NCBI RefSeq assembly: GCF_025426255.1
Contig: NZ_CP104861.1
Span: 1,054,001-1,118,000, forward strand
DNA: 64,000 bases
Source: Pseudomonas fragi
GTDB taxonomy: Bacteria; Pseudomonadota; Gammaproteobacteria; Pseudomonadales; Pseudomonadaceae
Reading direction: 5' to 3'
The notes under the pieces are model-generated. The model was not told the DNA's origin, searched no databases, and saw nothing but the letters and a program-made list of their open reading frames with translations. A program made the translations under genes and the position numbers. Positions 26,805 to 37,593 of the stretch are shown piece after piece. How positions within the stretch are numbered: the first letter of the stretch is position 1; the number at the start of each line of letters is the position of its first letter.

Positions 26805-28022
26805 TCACGCTACCGGTTGTTTACGGCTGAAGAACAGCGTCACGGAATAGCCGATCAACGCTGCCAGGATCGAGCCGGTCAGGATACCCATGCGGTCCAT
26901 GCCCACATAGTCGCTGCTGCCCGCTACGAACGCCAGCGAGCCAACGAACAGGCTCATGGTAAAGCCGATGCCGCACAGAATGGCCACGCCAAGTACCTGG
27001 CCCCAGTTGGCCCCTGCTGGCAGTGTTGCCATGCCGATCTTGATGGCGATCCAGGTCAAGCCGAAGACACCTACGGTCTTACCGATCAGCAAGCCCGCAG
27101 CAATGCCCATCGGCACATGGCTGACGAAGCTGTGCATGCTGACGCCCGTCAAGGATACCCCGGCATTGGCGAATGCAAACAACGGCAGGATCGCATAAGC
27201 CACCCACGGGTGCAGCGCATGCTCGATGGTCAGTAACGGAGAGGGTTCGGAATTTTTGGTCCGCAGCGGGATACAGAACGCCAGGGTCACACCCGCCAGC
27301 GTGGCATGCACACCGCTTTTGAGTACGCAAACCCAGAGGATCAGACCGATGATCATATAAGGCGCGACCTTGATCACCCCCATGCGATTCATCGCAATCA
27401 GAGCCACCAGGCACGCGGCTGCCAGCATCAACGACACACCGGACAGTTCGCTGGAATAGAACACCGCAATCACGATGATTGCGCCCAGGTCATCGATGAT
27501 CGCCAGGGTCATCAGAAACAGCTTGAGCGATACCGGCACACGTTTGCCGAGCAAGGCCAGCACGCCGAGGGCGAAGGCGATGTCGGTGGCCATGGGGATC
27601 GCCCAGCCACCGAGTGCGTCCGGGTAGTCCTTGTTGATGTACCAGTAGATCAGTGCCGGTACGACCATCCCGCCAATCGCGGCTGCACCGGGCAGCACGA
27701 CTTGCGAGGGCTTGGACAGCTGGCCATCGAGCAGCTCGCGTTTGACCTCCAGGCCGATCAGCAGAAAGAACAAGGCCATCAGGCCATCGTTGATCCACAG
27801 CAGCGAAGGCTTGGCGATTTGCAGGGCGCCGATCTGTACCGCTACCGGTACGTCCAGAAAGGCCGTGTAGTAGTGGGAAAGCGGTGAGTTATTGATGATC
27901 AGAGCCAGAGCGGCCGCGGCAATCAACAGCAGACCGCTGGCAGCTTCCAACTGAAAGAAACGAGTGAAAGTGCTACGCAGAGGCAAGGTCGCTCTCCATC
28001 GATTAAGTAAAGGGTGCGACAC
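26805..28022 (-). CDS. nhaA: Na+/H+ antiporter NhaA
   Basis: A 405-residue inner-membrane antiporter that expels Na+ in exchange for protons. About 12 hydrophobic helices are visible. Family landmarks are [19 protein letters not shown] and the paired aspartates in [13 protein letters not shown] and [14 protein letters not shown] (E. coli D133 and D163/D164). The start at 28022 is GTG, giving [14 protein letters not shown]; downstream alternatives would clip the N-terminus. Length is slightly above the 388 of E. coli. The upstream region is AT rich. Confidence 0.95.
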   Translation of the reverse strand: MSHPLLNRWRATLPLRSTFTRFFQLEAASGLLLIAAAALALIINNSPLSHYYTAFLDVPVAVQIGALQIAKPSLLWINDGLMALFFLLIGLEVKRELLDGQLSKPSQVVLPGAAAIGGMVVPALIYWYINKDYPDALGGWAIPMATDIAFALGVLALLGKRVPVSLKLFLMTLAIIDDLGAIIVIAVFYSSELSGVSLMLAAACLVALIAMNRMGVIKVAPYMIIGLILWVCVLKSGVHATLAGVTLAFCIPLRTKNSEPSPLLTIEHALHPWVAYAILPLFAFANAGVSLTGVSMHSFVSHVPMGIAAGLLIGKTVGVFGLTWIAIKIGMATLPAGANWGQVLGVAILCGIGFTMSLFVGSLAFVAGSSDYVGMDRMGILTGSILAALIGYSVTLFFSRKQPVA

Positions 28023-28236
28023 CCTAACCTGTGGGGATAGTTGTTAAAACAAAAACTATATTCTTTTTTGTTATAAGCGGGAGCGTGATCTCACATCGCT
28101 AAAGAGCCTAGCAGTTGTGTGTCAAATTGAGTCTGTTTTGTGTCTGTAGCGGCCGTAGGAAATGCCTTAGGATTAGTTGTTCTTTACTGCACGCGCTGCT
28201 GTGCTTTTCCTTCTTGTTACCACCGAGCCACCCTCA

Positions 28237-29331
28237 ATGAACCAAGATCGCCAGTGGGCCCGCGAAGCCATTCGTACGATTGAAGCGGATTTTCAGCGTT
28301 GCGCTGACACCCATCTGATTCCTGTGTCGCTGCCGGGGTTGCCGGGTATCGAGTTGTACTTCAAGGACGAATCGAGTCACCCCACGGGCAGCCTCAAGCA
28401 TCGTCTGGCGCGCTCGCTGTTTTTGTATGCGCTGTGTAATGGTTGGCTAAAAGCCGGCTCCCCGGTCATTGAAGCTTCCAGCGGTTCAACGGCAGTGTCT
28501 GAAGCCTATTTTGCCAGGCTGCTGGGTTTGCCCTTTATTGCCGTGATGCCTGCCAGTACCTCGCCCGCGAAGATTGAGCAAATTGCCTTTTATGGCGGCC
28601 AAAGCCATCTGGTAGAAGATCCGACGCAAATTCACGCCGAGTCCGAGCGTCTCGCACTGGAGACCGGCGGCCATTTTATGGACCAGTTCACCTATGCCGA
28701 ACGGGCCACGGACTGGCGGGCGAATAACAACATCGCCGAGTCAATCTTTCAGCAACTGCGCTTTGAGCGTCACCCAGAGCCGAGCTGGTTGATCTCCAGT
28801 CCGGGCACGGGCGGTACTACCGCGACGTTGGGGCGCTATGTGCGCTATCGCCAGCACCACACTCGCGTACTGTGCGCAGATGCCGAGCGTTCGGTGTTCT
28901 TCGACTACTACCTGAGTGGTGATGCCAATTTGCGTCTGGACTGCGGTTCACGTATCGAAGGTATTGGTCGGCCCAGGGTTGAGGCTTCTTTTTTGCCGAA
29001 AGTGATCGATGCGATGGTCAAGGTGCCAGATGCCTTGTCGCTGGCGGCCATGCATTATTTGGCGCAGCGCATGGGGCGGCGGGTCGGAGGGTCGAGCGGA
29101 ACCAATCTGATCGGCGCACTGATCGCGGCGCAACATATGGTTGCGAGCGGCGAGAGCGGATCAATCGTGGCGATTTTGTGTGATGGCGGCGAACGTTATG
29201 CCACCACCTACTACGATGCGCAGTGGCTCAAGGCCCAGGGTTATGAGCTGGATGGCTTGATCGGCGCGGTCAAAGCCTGTGTGGAGCAGGGCGCGGCATT
29301 GCCTGCTGGAGTGTTGCGGGCGGGGATTTGA
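28237..29331 (+). CDS. PLP-dependent cysteine synthase/desulfhydrase-like enzyme
   Basis: A 364-residue fold type II PLP enzyme. The Schiff-base lysine is in [11 protein letters not shown], the substrate loop is [12 protein letters not shown], and the phosphate-binding glycines are in [13 protein letters not shown]. The C-terminal [10 protein letters not shown] segment fits the Cds1/L-cysteine desulfhydrase branch rather than CysK or CysM. The ATG at 28237 begins [13 protein letters not shown]. No sulfur-metabolism neighbours are present. H2S-producing cysteine breakdown is the family expectation, not shown. Confidence 0.85.
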   Translation: MNQDRQWAREAIRTIEADFQRCADTHLIPVSLPGLPGIELYFKDESSHPTGSLKHRLARSLFLYALCNGWLKAGSPVIEASSGSTAVSEAYFARLLGLPFIAVMPASTSPAKIEQIAFYGGQSHLVEDPTQIHAESERLALETGGHFMDQFTYAERATDWRANNNIAESIFQQLRFERHPEPSWLISSPGTGGTTATLGRYVRYRQHHTRVLCADAERSVFFDYYLSGDANLRLDCGSRIEGIGRPRVEASFLPKVIDAMVKVPDALSLAAMHYLAQRMGRRVGGSSGTNLIGALIAAQHMVASGESGSIVAILCDGGERYATTYYDAQWLKAQGYELDGLIGAVKACVEQGAALPAGVLRAGI

Positions 29332-29340
29332 AGATGCTCT

Positions 29341-29474
29341 TGTAGCAGCTGCCGCAGGCTGCGTTCTGCGGCGAAGCCGTCGTAAAATCAGCGACCCCGA
29401 CTTATCAGTTATACGCCGGGTTCAGGTTTTACGATTGCTTCGCAATCGAACGCAGCCTTAGGCAACTGCTACAA
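29341..29474. repeat. Long palindromic repeat (TGTAGCAGCTGCC type)
   Basis: TGTAGCAGCTGCC on the left and GGCAACTGCTACA on the right bound the element. The core carries GTCGTAAAATC and its inverse GGTTTTACGAT. It is the same family as the elements at 12045, 16713 and 56133. Confidence 0.8.
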
Positions 29475-29499
29475 GTATTGAGCAAGCCTCGACTGGGCC

Positions 29500-31110
29500 T
29501 TACGCTTCGATGCCCAGAATGTCGCGAGCCACAGCTTCGGCAATCCGGATCCCGTCGACACCTGCCGACAGAATCCCGCCTGCGTAGCCTGCGCCTTCGC
29601 CTGCCGGGAATAAGCCCTTGACGTTAAGGCTTTGCATTGACGCGTCACGGGTCATGCGCAGCGGCGACGAGGTGCGGGTTTCGATCCCGGTCAGGATCGC
29701 GTCATGCATCGAGAAGCCTTTGATCTGCTTCTCGAACGCCGGCAAGGCTTCGCGGATGGCTTCAATGGCGAAGTCCGGCAGAGCCAGAGCCAAATCACCC
29801 AGGGATACACCCGGCTTGTAGGACGGCTCGACAGTGCCCAGGGCCGTGGACGGCTTGCCGGCAATAAAGTCGCCGACCAGTTGCGCCGGAGCCTCGTAGT
29901 TGCTGCCGCCCAGGACGTAGGCGTGGGCCTCCAGGCGTTCCTGCAGTTCGATCCCGGCTAATGGCCCGCCCGGGTAGTCTTCTGGCGTGATGCCGACCAC
30001 GATGCCCGAGTTGGCATTGCGTTCGTTACGCGAGTACTGGCTCATGCCGTTGGTCACAACGCGACCCGGTTCGCTGGTGGCGGCAACCACGGTGCCACCA
30101 GGGCACATGCAGAAGCTGTAAACCGAGCGGCCGTTTTTGGCGTGGTGTACCAGTTTGTAATCGGCAGCACCCAGCTTCGGGTGACCGGCGTACTTGCCCA
30201 GACGGGCGCTGTCGATCAGCGACTGCGGGTGTTCAATGCGGAAACCCACCGAGAACGGTTTGGCTTCCATGTACACGCCACGACCGTGGAGCATGCGGAA
30301 TGTGTCACGGGCGCTGTGGCCCAGGGCCAGGACGACATGACGCGAGTTCAGTTGCTCACCGTCAGCCAAGACGACACCGGTCAGTTGACCGTCGTCGATC
30401 AGTACGTCAGTCACACGCTGTTGAAAGCGTACTTCGCCGCCCAGCGCAATGATTTGCTGGCGCATGTTCTCGACCACACCGGTCAGACGGAATGTACCGA
30501 TATGCGGTTTGCTGACGTAGAGAATCTCGTCCGGTGCGCCGGCTTTGACAAACTCGTGCAGCACTTTGCGGCCGTGGTGTTTCGGGTCTTTGATCTGGCT
30601 ATAGAGCTTGCCGTCCGAGAACGTGCCTGCGCCGCCTTCGCCAAACTGCACGTTGGACTCGGGGTTGAGCACGTTTTTGCGCCACAGGCCCCAAGTGTCC
30701 TTGGTACGTTGGCGAACTTCGGTGCCGCGTTCAAGAATGATCGGCTTGAAGCCCATTTGTGCCAGCAGCAGCCCGGCGAAAATACCGCAGGGGCCAAAGC
30801 CCACCACAATCGGGCGTTCGCTCAAATCCTGGGGGGCCTGGCCGACAACTTTGTAGCTGACGTCTGGCGCTGGATTGACGTTACGGTCGTCCGCGAACTT
30901 GATCAGCAGCGGTGCTTCATCGCGCACGCTCAGATCGATGGTGTAGATAAAGCACAATTCGGACGATTTTTTACGCGCATCGTAGCTGCGCTTGAACAAG
31001 GTGAAATCGAGCAGGTCATCACTTTCAATACCCAGGCGCTGCAGGATGGCAGGGCGCAGGTCTTCTTCGGGATGGTCGATCGGCAGCTTGAGTTCGGTAA
31101 TTCGTAACAT
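29500..31110 (-). CDS. FAD-dependent oxidoreductase (uncharacterised)
   Basis: A 536-residue flavoprotein. The N-terminal about 95 residues form an RNA-binding-like alpha/beta domain typical of this COG2509-type family. The dinucleotide fold VVGFGPCGIFAGLLLAQMG then ends in the acidic ILERG. GGAGTFSDGKLYSQIKD is a family hallmark, and a C-terminal FAD motif GLFPAGEGAGYAGGI closes the fold. The substrate is unknown. It is cytosolic and appears monocistronic. A long palindromic repeat lies just beyond its 3' end. Confidence 0.88.
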   Translation of the reverse strand: MLRITELKLPIDHPEEDLRPAILQRLGIESDDLLDFTLFKRSYDARKKSSELCFIYTIDLSVRDEAPLLIKFADDRNVNPAPDVSYKVVGQAPQDLSERPIVVGFGPCGIFAGLLLAQMGFKPIILERGTEVRQRTKDTWGLWRKNVLNPESNVQFGEGGAGTFSDGKLYSQIKDPKHHGRKVLHEFVKAGAPDEILYVSKPHIGTFRLTGVVENMRQQIIALGGEVRFQQRVTDVLIDDGQLTGVVLADGEQLNSRHVVLALGHSARDTFRMLHGRGVYMEAKPFSVGFRIEHPQSLIDSARLGKYAGHPKLGAADYKLVHHAKNGRSVYSFCMCPGGTVVAATSEPGRVVTNGMSQYSRNERNANSGIVVGITPEDYPGGPLAGIELQERLEAHAYVLGGSNYEAPAQLVGDFIAGKPSTALGTVEPSYKPGVSLGDLALALPDFAIEAIREALPAFEKQIKGFSMHDAILTGIETRTSSPLRMTRDASMQSLNVKGLFPAGEGAGYAGGILSAGVDGIRIAEAVARDILGIEA

Positions 31111-31200
31111 GACAGTGTCCAGTATCGGGGGGCCAGGTAAACCCTGGCAGAACCGCCAATTGTAAGCTGCTTCGAGGCAATATGCGGCAACAGTTGTCGG

Positions 31201-31875
31201 CTAGTCGTTACGCGCGCCACCGAAATAACCGCAACCGCGCTGGATCTGACCGTTGATCCGCAGCTCGGCACCCAGATGCTGCACGCTGCCGTTGCTACTG
31301 TCGGTGCAACGTTGTGGGGCAACCCACAGCTCGATGTGCTGGTTGTTGGCTTCAGTGGACAGGGAGAAACGGCCATCACCGACCTGTTCTTCAACGTACG
31401 GCAGAGCCAAGTCTGGCTGGCCTTCGCGTTTAAGCACCATACCCTTGCCCCCGGCCTGTATTTCCCACGCTGGGCCATTGCCGTTGGCGTGAACGGTCAG
31501 TTGCTTGAAGTTCGGGTCCTGGCAGGCGCTGTTGCTGCGCTCCAGGCGATAGAGCTGCTGCAGCTCGACCTCACCGTCAGTGCCGGGTGTCTGGCTGGCG
31601 ACAAAGCGGCCGCGAATATCGGCGAACAACTTGCCCGGAGAATTGGGCATGTAAGACGCGTCTTGCACCAGGGTGGTATTGGCGCTGTCGCGTACGACGT
31701 AGCGCTGTTGGCCGACGCACGGTTGAAACACGAGCTGGTCATTGGAAGAAACCAGCTCACCTTGCAAGCGGGTCAGACCAGCGTTGGTGTCAGCAGGTTT
31801 GCTGTTAAGCAGTTGGCAGCCCGCAAACACGGGCAGCAGGGCAAACAAAACCAAGGGACGAACAGCACGCATCAT
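31201..31875 (-). CDS. COG3650-family lipoprotein
   Basis: A 224-residue envelope protein. The signal peptide ends LPVFAGC (lipobox). The mature chain has two domains: an N-terminal part with LQGELVSSNDQLVFQPC and RLERS, and a C-terminal META/HslJ-like segment (PAWEIQAGGKGMVLKREG). It has four conserved-looking Cys. The function is unknown; it matches pseudomonad COG3650 proteins by recollection. The start is the first of two adjacent ATG codons. Confidence 0.75.
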   Translation of the reverse strand: MMRAVRPLVLFALLPVFAGCQLLNSKPADTNAGLTRLQGELVSSNDQLVFQPCVGQQRYVVRDSANTTLVQDASYMPNSPGKLFADIRGRFVASQTPGTDGEVELQQLYRLERSNSACQDPNFKQLTVHANGNGPAWEIQAGGKGMVLKREGQPDLALPYVEEQVGDGRFSLSTEANNQHIELWVAPQRCTDSSNGSVQHLGAELRINGQIQRGCGYFGGARND

Positions 31876-31962
31876 TGGGACTCCTGACTGGAGCCGCCAC
31901 GTTACTCAGGCTCGCCGTGCATCACAAGGGGGGAGGGTGGATGGGGAGGGTTTCTCGACCAT

Positions 31963-31990
31963 GTGGGAGCGGCGGTGCGACGACTCCCAC
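31963..31990. repeat. Short REP palindrome (GTGGGAGC type)
   Basis: GTGGGAGC ... CTCCCAC closes around a 12- to 14-base interior between the COG3650 and SDR genes. This is the common pseudomonad REP type. Confidence 0.7.
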
Positions 31991-32024
31991 ACGGGTTCAT
32001 GGGGCCCAAACGTTGGGTTTTGGG

Positions 32025-32624
32025 TCAGCCGACTGGATAGGTTTGCCCGGTGTGCAGGCCTTCTACGCTTTTGGCGTAGGCCAGGGCCACATCGGCGCCC
32101 GCTACGGGCTTGAAGCCGCGAAAGTACGGCGCGTAGTGTTCCATTGCTTCTTCCAGCACTGTAGGGCTTACGGAGTTAACCCGCAGCCCGCGTGGCAACT
32201 CAATGGCGGCAGCTTTTACGAAACCGTCGAGTGCCGCGTTGACCAGTGCCGCCGAACTGCCGGTGCGAATCGGCTCACGGCTGATGACGCCACTGGTGAA
32301 AGTGAACGATGCACCATCGTTGGCAAACTCGCGACCGATCAACAGCAAGTTGACCTGGCCCATCAGTTTGTCCTGCAAGCCCAGGGCGAAATCTTTCTCG
32401 CTCATCTCCATGAGTGGCACAAAGCTGACATTGCCAGCCGCGCAGATCAGTGCATCGAAGCGTCCGGTTTGTTCGAACAGTTGGCGAATCGATGCGCTGT
32501 CGCTGATATCAACCTGAAAATCGCCGCTTTTGCGGCCGATGCGCACGATCTCGTGGCGCGGTGACAGTTCGCGATCAATAGCTGAACCAATCGTACCGTG
32601 AGCGCCAATCAACAGGATTTTCAT
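32025..32624 (-). CDS. Short-chain dehydrogenase without catalytic tyrosine
   Basis: A 199-residue compact SDR. The NAD(P)-binding motif is GAHGTIGSAI and the NAG-type motif is CAAGNV. The catalytic serine region is TFTSGVIS. Where Y-x-x-x-K is expected the chain reads GSSAALVNAALDGFVKAAA, so the Tyr is missing. This is known for a small SDR subgroup of bacteria, so a different reaction or a regulatory nucleotide-binding role is possible. It is divergent from a LysR gene 104 bp away, which may control it. Confidence 0.85.
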   Translation of the reverse strand: MKILLIGAHGTIGSAIDRELSPRHEIVRIGRKSGDFQVDISDSASIRQLFEQTGRFDALICAAGNVSFVPLMEMSEKDFALGLQDKLMGQVNLLLIGREFANDGASFTFTSGVISREPIRTGSSAALVNAALDGFVKAAAIELPRGLRVNSVSPTVLEEAMEHYAPYFRGFKPVAGADVALAYAKSVEGLHTGQTYPVG

Positions 32625-32728
32625 GGTGTGTACCTTTATGGATGAGGTGAGCGCTCAGTCTAGGGGTGGTTTTTTAGCGCGATAAGCGCACTAATAGGCA
32701 ACCTTTGGTTTTCATATGGAAACAATCC

Positions 32729-33637
32729 ATGAGCGAAATGGATGACTTGGCGGCGTTTGCGGTATTGATCGACGCTGGCAGTTTTACTTTGGCCGCTCAG
32801 CAATTGGGTTGCAGCAAGGGACAACTGTCCAAGCGCATCAGTCAGTTGGAGGCACAGTTTTCAGTGGTGTTGCTGCACCGCACCACAAGGCGTTTGAGCC
32901 TGACGGCTGCGGGTGCAGCGTTATTGCCTCAGGCCCAGGCACTGGTCGTACAAGTGGAACGTGCGCGTCAGGCATTGGCCCGACTCAAGGACGATATGGC
33001 TGGCCCGGTGCGTATGACCGTGCCTGTGTCTTTGGGCGAAACCTTTTTTGATTCGCTGCTGCTGGAGTTCTCCCGCGAGTACCCACAGGTGCAAATTGAG
33101 CTTGAACTCAATAACAGTTACCGCGACATGGCGCGGGAGGGGTTTGATCTGGCGATCCGCTCGCAGGTTGCCAGCAACGAGCGACTGGTGGCCAAGCTGG
33201 TACTTAACTGGCACGAAATTACCTGCGCCAGCCCCGCGTATCTTGAGCAATACGGCGAACCGACCACGCCTCAACAACTGGCCGAGCACCGTTGCCTGCT
33301 TAACAGTCACTACAGCGGTCGCGAAGAATGGCAGTACCACCGTCAGCATGAACTGCATCGGGTGCGGGTTTCGGGACCGTTTGCCAGCAATCACTACAGC
33401 TTGCTGAAAAAGGCCGCCGTGATCGGTGCTGGCATCGCCCGGCTACCCTCGTACATGCTCAGTACCGAATTGGCGGATGGGCGTTTATGCGGGTTGTTGC
33501 GTGACTATCAAACGCGTAGTAATCCCATGTATCTGGTTCACCCTTATCAGGGCGGCTTACCCAAACGCACCCAGGTATTGGCGGATTACCTCGTGGGTTG
33601 GTTTCAGCGCAGTGGTGAGGCCATTAACCAGCTTTAA
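32729..33637 (+). CDS. LysR-family transcriptional regulator
   Basis: A 302-residue regulator. The N-terminal winged HTH (about 1-60) reads DLAAFAVLIDAGSFTLAAQQ then SKGQLSKRISQLE. The C-terminal effector domain belongs to the LysR_substrate fold (VRMTVPVSLGETFF). The ATG at 32729 gives the family start MSEMDDLAAF; upstream codons are less likely. Its divergent partner, the SDR gene at 32025-32624, is the best candidate target. The effector is unknown. Confidence 0.92.
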   Translation: MSEMDDLAAFAVLIDAGSFTLAAQQLGCSKGQLSKRISQLEAQFSVVLLHRTTRRLSLTAAGAALLPQAQALVVQVERARQALARLKDDMAGPVRMTVPVSLGETFFDSLLLEFSREYPQVQIELELNNSYRDMAREGFDLAIRSQVASNERLVAKLVLNWHEITCASPAYLEQYGEPTTPQQLAEHRCLLNSHYSGREEWQYHRQHELHRVRVSGPFASNHYSLLKKAAVIGAGIARLPSYMLSTELADGRLCGLLRDYQTRSNPMYLVHPYQGGLPKRTQVLADYLVGWFQRSGEAINQL

Positions 33638-33660
33638 CCAAAACGCTGCCTTCAGGGCAA

Positions 33661-33688
33661 AAAAAAACGGCCCCGAAGGGCCGTTCTG
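33661..33688 (-). terminator. Terminator of the bra/liv operon
   Basis: Read leftward, ACGGCCC TTCG GGGCCGT is followed by nine T. It lies 15 bp beyond the livF stop and also stands at the 3' end of the convergent LysR gene. Confidence 0.9.
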
Positions 33689-33702
33689 TATCGCAGGCAG
33701 GT

Positions 33703-34404
33703 TTAGCCGCCCAGATACGCGTCACGCACTTTCGGATCGTTGAGCAATTGCTCGCCAGTGCCTTGCATGACCACACGGCCGTTTTCCAGCACGTAGGCTC
33801 GGTCAGCAATTTTCAGTGCCTGGTTGGCGTTTTGCTCCACCAGAAACACGGTTACGCCTTCATCTCGCAGTTGTTCGATGATGTCGAAAATCTGCTGGAT
33901 AATGATTGGCGCCAACCCCAGTGACGGTTCATCAAGCAACAGCAGCTTGGGTTTGCTCATCAGCGCCCGGCCAATCGCGAGCATTTGCTGTTCGCCCCCG
34001 GACATGGTGCCGCCGCGTTGAATGAAGCGTTCCTTCAAGCGTGGGAACAAGTGCAGAACCTTGTCCATTTGCTCTTCGTACTCATGCTTCTCGGTAAAAA
34101 AACCGCCCATGGCGAGATTCTCTTCCACGGTCAAGCGAGCAAATACCCTACGCCCTTCAGGTACAACGGCGATGCTTTTGCGCATGATCTGCGCCGAGGT
34201 CAACCCCACCAGCTCTTCGCCCATATAACGAATGCTGCCGCTGTGAGCTTGCGGCGAACCGCACAACGTCATCATCAGGGTTGATTTGCCAGCGCCGTTG
34301 GCGCCGATCAGGGTGACGATTTCGCCCTGGCGTACCTCGACATTGACGCTGTGCAGGGCCTGGATCTTGCCGTAAAAGGTCGAAACGTTTTCAAATTGCA
34401 GCAT
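33703..34404 (-). CDS. livF: Branched-chain amino acid ABC transporter ATPase LivF/BraG
   Basis: A 233-residue ABC ATPase. Walker A is GANGAGKST, the signature is MSGGEQQMLAIGR, and Walker B is LLLLDEPSLGL with the following H-loop region replaced by LVEQN as usual in LivF. The length equals P. aeruginosa BraG. It begins at the base next to the livG stop, so it is tightly coupled. It energises import together with LivG. Confidence 0.97.
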   Translation of the reverse strand: MLQFENVSTFYGKIQALHSVNVEVRQGEIVTLIGANGAGKSTLMMTLCGSPQAHSGSIRYMGEELVGLTSAQIMRKSIAVVPEGRRVFARLTVEENLAMGGFFTEKHEYEEQMDKVLHLFPRLKERFIQRGGTMSGGEQQMLAIGRALMSKPKLLLLDEPSLGLAPIIIQQIFDIIEQLRDEGVTVFLVEQNANQALKIADRAYVLENGRVVMQGTGEQLLNDPKVRDAYLGG

Positions 34405-35172
34405 TTACGCTTCCCCCAAATAGGCTTTGATCACTTCAGGGTTGTCACGGATCTGTTCCGGCGTCCCGTCAGCCAAAGGTGTGCCCTGGTTGATCACCAC
34501 GATATGGTCGGAAATGCTCATGACCAGTTTCATGTCGTGCTCAATCAACAGCACGGTGGCGTTATGCTCATTGCGCAAAATGCTGATCAGCGCTTTGAGG
34601 TCTTCGGTTTCCTTGGGGTTCAGGCCCGCTGCCGGTTCGTCGAGCATGAGGATGCGCGGACGCGTCATCATGCAACGGGCGATTTCCAGGCGTCGTTGTT
34701 GGCCATAGGCCAAGGTGCCCGCCGGGCGGTTGGCGAACTCGGTCAGGTTGACCTTGTCCAGCCAATACGCAGCGTAATCCATGGCATCGCGTTCGCTTTT
34801 ACGGAACGACGGGGTTTTGAACAGGCCCGACAGGAAGTTGGTGTTGAGGTGACGATGCTGGGCAATCAGCAGGTTCTCAACGGCCGTCATGTCCTTGAAC
34901 AATCGCACGTTCTGGAAGGTACGAACGACCCCTTTGCGCGCAATTTCATGGCCAGCCAACCCTTGAATAGGTTGGCCATCGAGCAGGATCGTGCCCGCCG
35001 ACGGTTTGTAAAAACCGGTCAGGCAGTTGAACACGGTGGTCTTGCCGGCGCCGTTAGGGCCGATCATCGACACTACCTGTTTTTCCTTGACGGTCAGGGC
35101 CACGCCGTTCACCGCCAACAAGCCGCCAAAGCGCATGCTCAGGCCGCTGACTTTCAGTATCTCGCGGCTCAT
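34405..35172 (-). CDS. livG: Branched-chain amino acid ABC transporter ATPase LivG/BraF
   Basis: A 255-residue ABC ATPase. Walker A is GPNGAGKTT, the signature is [13 protein letters not shown], and Walker B is [15 protein letters not shown], followed by LIEHDM. The length matches BraF. Its start overlaps the livM stop by four bases. Confidence 0.97.
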   Translation of the reverse strand: MSREILKVSGLSMRFGGLLAVNGVALTVKEKQVVSMIGPNGAGKTTVFNCLTGFYKPSAGTILLDGQPIQGLAGHEIARKGVVRTFQNVRLFKDMTAVENLLIAQHRHLNTNFLSGLFKTPSFRKSERDAMDYAAYWLDKVNLTEFANRPAGTLAYGQQRRLEIARCMMTRPRILMLDEPAAGLNPKETEDLKALISILRNEHNATVLLIEHDMKLVMSISDHIVVINQGTPLADGTPEQIRDNPEVIKAYLGEA

Positions 35173-36425
35173 TTTCGCAGCTCCAGGTGAGGACGTTGCA
35201 TTGGCAGCAGACCTTGCGGACGCCAGATCATCATCAGCACCATCAGGGCTCCGAACAGCAGCATCCGGTATTCGCTGAATTCACGCATCATTTCCGGCAA
35301 CAGGATCATCACCACAGCTGCCAGGATGACACCCAGTTGCGAGCCCATACCGCCGAGTACCACGATGGCCAGAATGATCGCCGACTCAAGGAAGGTGAAC
35401 GATTCCGGTGTTACCAGGCCTTGGCGTGCGGCAAAGAAGCTGCCAGCAAAACCTGCAAAAGTAGCACCCAAGGTGAAGGCTGAAAGCTTGATAACTGTCG
35501 GATTCAAACCCAAGGCGCGACAGGCGATTTCGTCTTCACGCAGTGCTTCCCAGGCGCGACCGATTGGCATGCGCAGCAGGCGGTTGATCACGAACAACAC
35601 CAACAGCACCAGCACCAGCGCGATCAGGTACAGGAAAATGACCTTGTTGATCGAGTTGTAGGCGATGCCAAAGTACTCGTGAAACGTTTGCATGCCTTCG
35701 GCGGCGGTTCTGTCGAAACTCAGACCGAACAGCGTTGGTTTCGGGATGTTGCTGATACCGTTTGGCCCACCGGTGATATCCGTCAGGTTACGCAGGAACA
35801 AACGGATGATTTCACCGAACCCCAGGGTCACGATAGCCAGATAGTCACCGCGTAAACGCAGCACCGGGAAGCCAAGCAGGAAGCCAAAGGTTGCCGCCAT
35901 CAATCCAGCCAATGGCAGGCAGATCCAGAAGCTCAGCCCGAAGTAATGCGCGAGCAGCGCGTAGGTATAGGCACCCACGGCATAGAACCCGACATAACCC
36001 AGGTCGAGCAGACCCGCCAGGCCGACCACGATGTTCAGGCCCAGGCCGAGCATGACGTAGATCAGGATCAGCGTGGCAATGTCCACTGCACCGCGCGAAC
36101 CGTAGAACGGCCAGATCAATGCAATGACCACCAGGCCCAGTATGATCCAGCGTTGAGTGCTGGGCAGGGTCAGGAAGTAACTGGCCTTGGTAGGCACTTT
36201 CGGCAGGCTGGGTGAGTTCTTCCAGGCTGTGGTCAGTTGCTGGTTGAACAACACGCGCACAAACATCAGTAAGGAGCAGATCGCAATCACGCTCAGGGTG
36301 AAGGTACTGGTGTTGTGAACTTCAATGTTGATCCCGACGATAGTCAGTTTCAGACCGAGTACCGGGTAGGCGACGGCCCAGACCAACAGGGCGCTGAAGA
36401 GCGCCGACTTAAGATTCCTAGTCAT
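35169..36425 (-). CDS. livM: Branched-chain amino acid ABC permease LivM/BraE
   Basis: A 418-residue inner-membrane permease with about ten helices. It has the BraE-type N-terminal extension of about 100 residues before the BPD_transp_2 core. The core holds [28 protein letters not shown] and the coupling-loop region [13 protein letters not shown]. Start and stop overlap livH and livG by four bases each. Confidence 0.96.
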   Translation of the reverse strand: MTRNLKSALFSALLVWAVAYPVLGLKLTIVGINIEVHNTSTFTLSVIAICSLLMFVRVLFNQQLTTAWKNSPSLPKVPTKASYFLTLPSTQRWIILGLVVIALIWPFYGSRGAVDIATLILIYVMLGLGLNIVVGLAGLLDLGYVGFYAVGAYTYALLAHYFGLSFWICLPLAGLMAATFGFLLGFPVLRLRGDYLAIVTLGFGEIIRLFLRNLTDITGGPNGISNIPKPTLFGLSFDRTAAEGMQTFHEYFGIAYNSINKVIFLYLIALVLVLLVLFVINRLLRMPIGRAWEALREDEIACRALGLNPTVIKLSAFTLGATFAGFAGSFFAARQGLVTPESFTFLESAIILAIVVLGGMGSQLGVILAAVVMILLPEMMREFSEYRMLLFGALMVLMMIWRPQGLLPMQRPHLELRK

Positions 36426-37345
36426 ACTTTTTCAATCTCCGGACGCCCCAGAATGCCGGTCGGACGGAACAGAAGCACCAGCACCAGCAAGCCAAAAGCC
36501 ACAACGTCTTTGTATTGGTCGCCGAAGATATCGGCACCAAAGGCTTCAGCCACACCGAGTACCAGGCCACCGAGCATCGCGCCAGGAATACTGCCGATCC
36601 CACCCAATACCGCAGCGGTAAAGGCTTTAAGGCCTACCAGGAAACCTGCGTTGGGGTTGATCACGCCGTACTGCACGCTGATCAGCACCGCAGCAACGGC
36701 TGCCAGGGCAGCACCGATCACGAAGGTCAGCGCAATCACGTTGTTGGTGTTGATACCCAGCAAGTTGGCCATTTTCATGTCTTCGGCACAGGCGCGGCAG
36801 GCGCGGCCCATACGTGAACGAGAAATGAAGATGGTCAGGCCGAGCATTGCGAGGAAGGTGACGACGAAGACCACAATTTGCATGTAGGAGACGATAACTT
36901 CGCTAGCGCCTCCAGGGCCAAAGGTGAAGCCGCCAGGGATCAGGTTGGGGATTGATTTGTCTTTTGAGTCTTGTGCCAGTAGTACGGTGTTTTGCAGGAA
37001 GATCGACATGCCGATGGCAGAAATCAGCGGAATAAGCCGATTACTGCCACGCAAGGGACGGTAGGCAACCCGTTCGATGCTGTAGCCGTAGGCGCTGGTA
37101 ACCACAATGCTGGCGAGAAACGCGGCAGTCAGCAGAAGTGGCACGCTGTCCAGACCCATCATGGTCAAGCCGGCGATGGCGATAAACGCAATATAGGAAC
37201 CAATCATGTACACCTCGCCGTGGGCGAAGTTGATCATTCCAATAATGCCGTAAACCATCGTATAGCCGATGGCGATCAGGGCATAAGTGCTGCCAACGTT
37301 GAGGCCGTTAACCAGCATTTGGAAGAAGTGATAGATGTCAGGCAT
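36422..37345 (-). CDS. livH: Branched-chain amino acid ABC permease LivH/BraD
   Basis: A 307-residue inner-membrane permease with about eight helices. The family N-terminus is [27 protein letters not shown], and [17 protein letters not shown] is the signature after it. The length equals BraD. It forms the channel with LivM. It starts 248 bp downstream of the braC stop, a gap that holds a possible attenuator hairpin. Confidence 0.97.
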   Translation of the reverse strand: MPDIYHFFQMLVNGLNVGSTYALIAIGYTMVYGIIGMINFAHGEVYMIGSYIAFIAIAGLTMMGLDSVPLLLTAAFLASIVVTSAYGYSIERVAYRPLRGSNRLIPLISAIGMSIFLQNTVLLAQDSKDKSIPNLIPGGFTFGPGGASEVIVSYMQIVVFVVTFLAMLGLTIFISRSRMGRACRACAEDMKMANLLGINTNNVIALTFVIGAALAAVAAVLISVQYGVINPNAGFLVGLKAFTAAVLGGIGSIPGAMLGGLVLGVAEAFGADIFGDQYKDVVAFGLLVLVLLFRPTGILGRPEIEKV

Positions 37346-37552
37346 TACAAAGCTCCTAAAAACCTGAGACGCATTTCACTGGTGGAGTCATTTTCCGGCC
37401 TGGGCTGTATGGGTTTTCACCCACTTTGAACACAGGTCTTCTGCCAGCGAACCGCTGGTGACGGTTTTAAAGATTTTCAGGTGGGCAGGCTTTCGGATCA
37501 CGAAAGCGCGGCCCCATTTCCATGAACCGCCGGCCTTTAAAACAAAACCCAC

Positions 37553-37582
37553 CGCGGGCGCAGTGGGCTTCGTTGTTAGGCC
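37553..37582 (-). terminator. Hairpin between braC and livH
   Basis: Read leftward, AGCCCACTG and a GC-rich loop pair with the CGGTGGGTT segment, followed by TTGTTTT. It may reduce transcription of the permease genes relative to the binding protein, a common arrangement. The stem is only five to six bases strong. Confidence 0.5.
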
Positions 37583-37593
37583 AGGACCAACCC

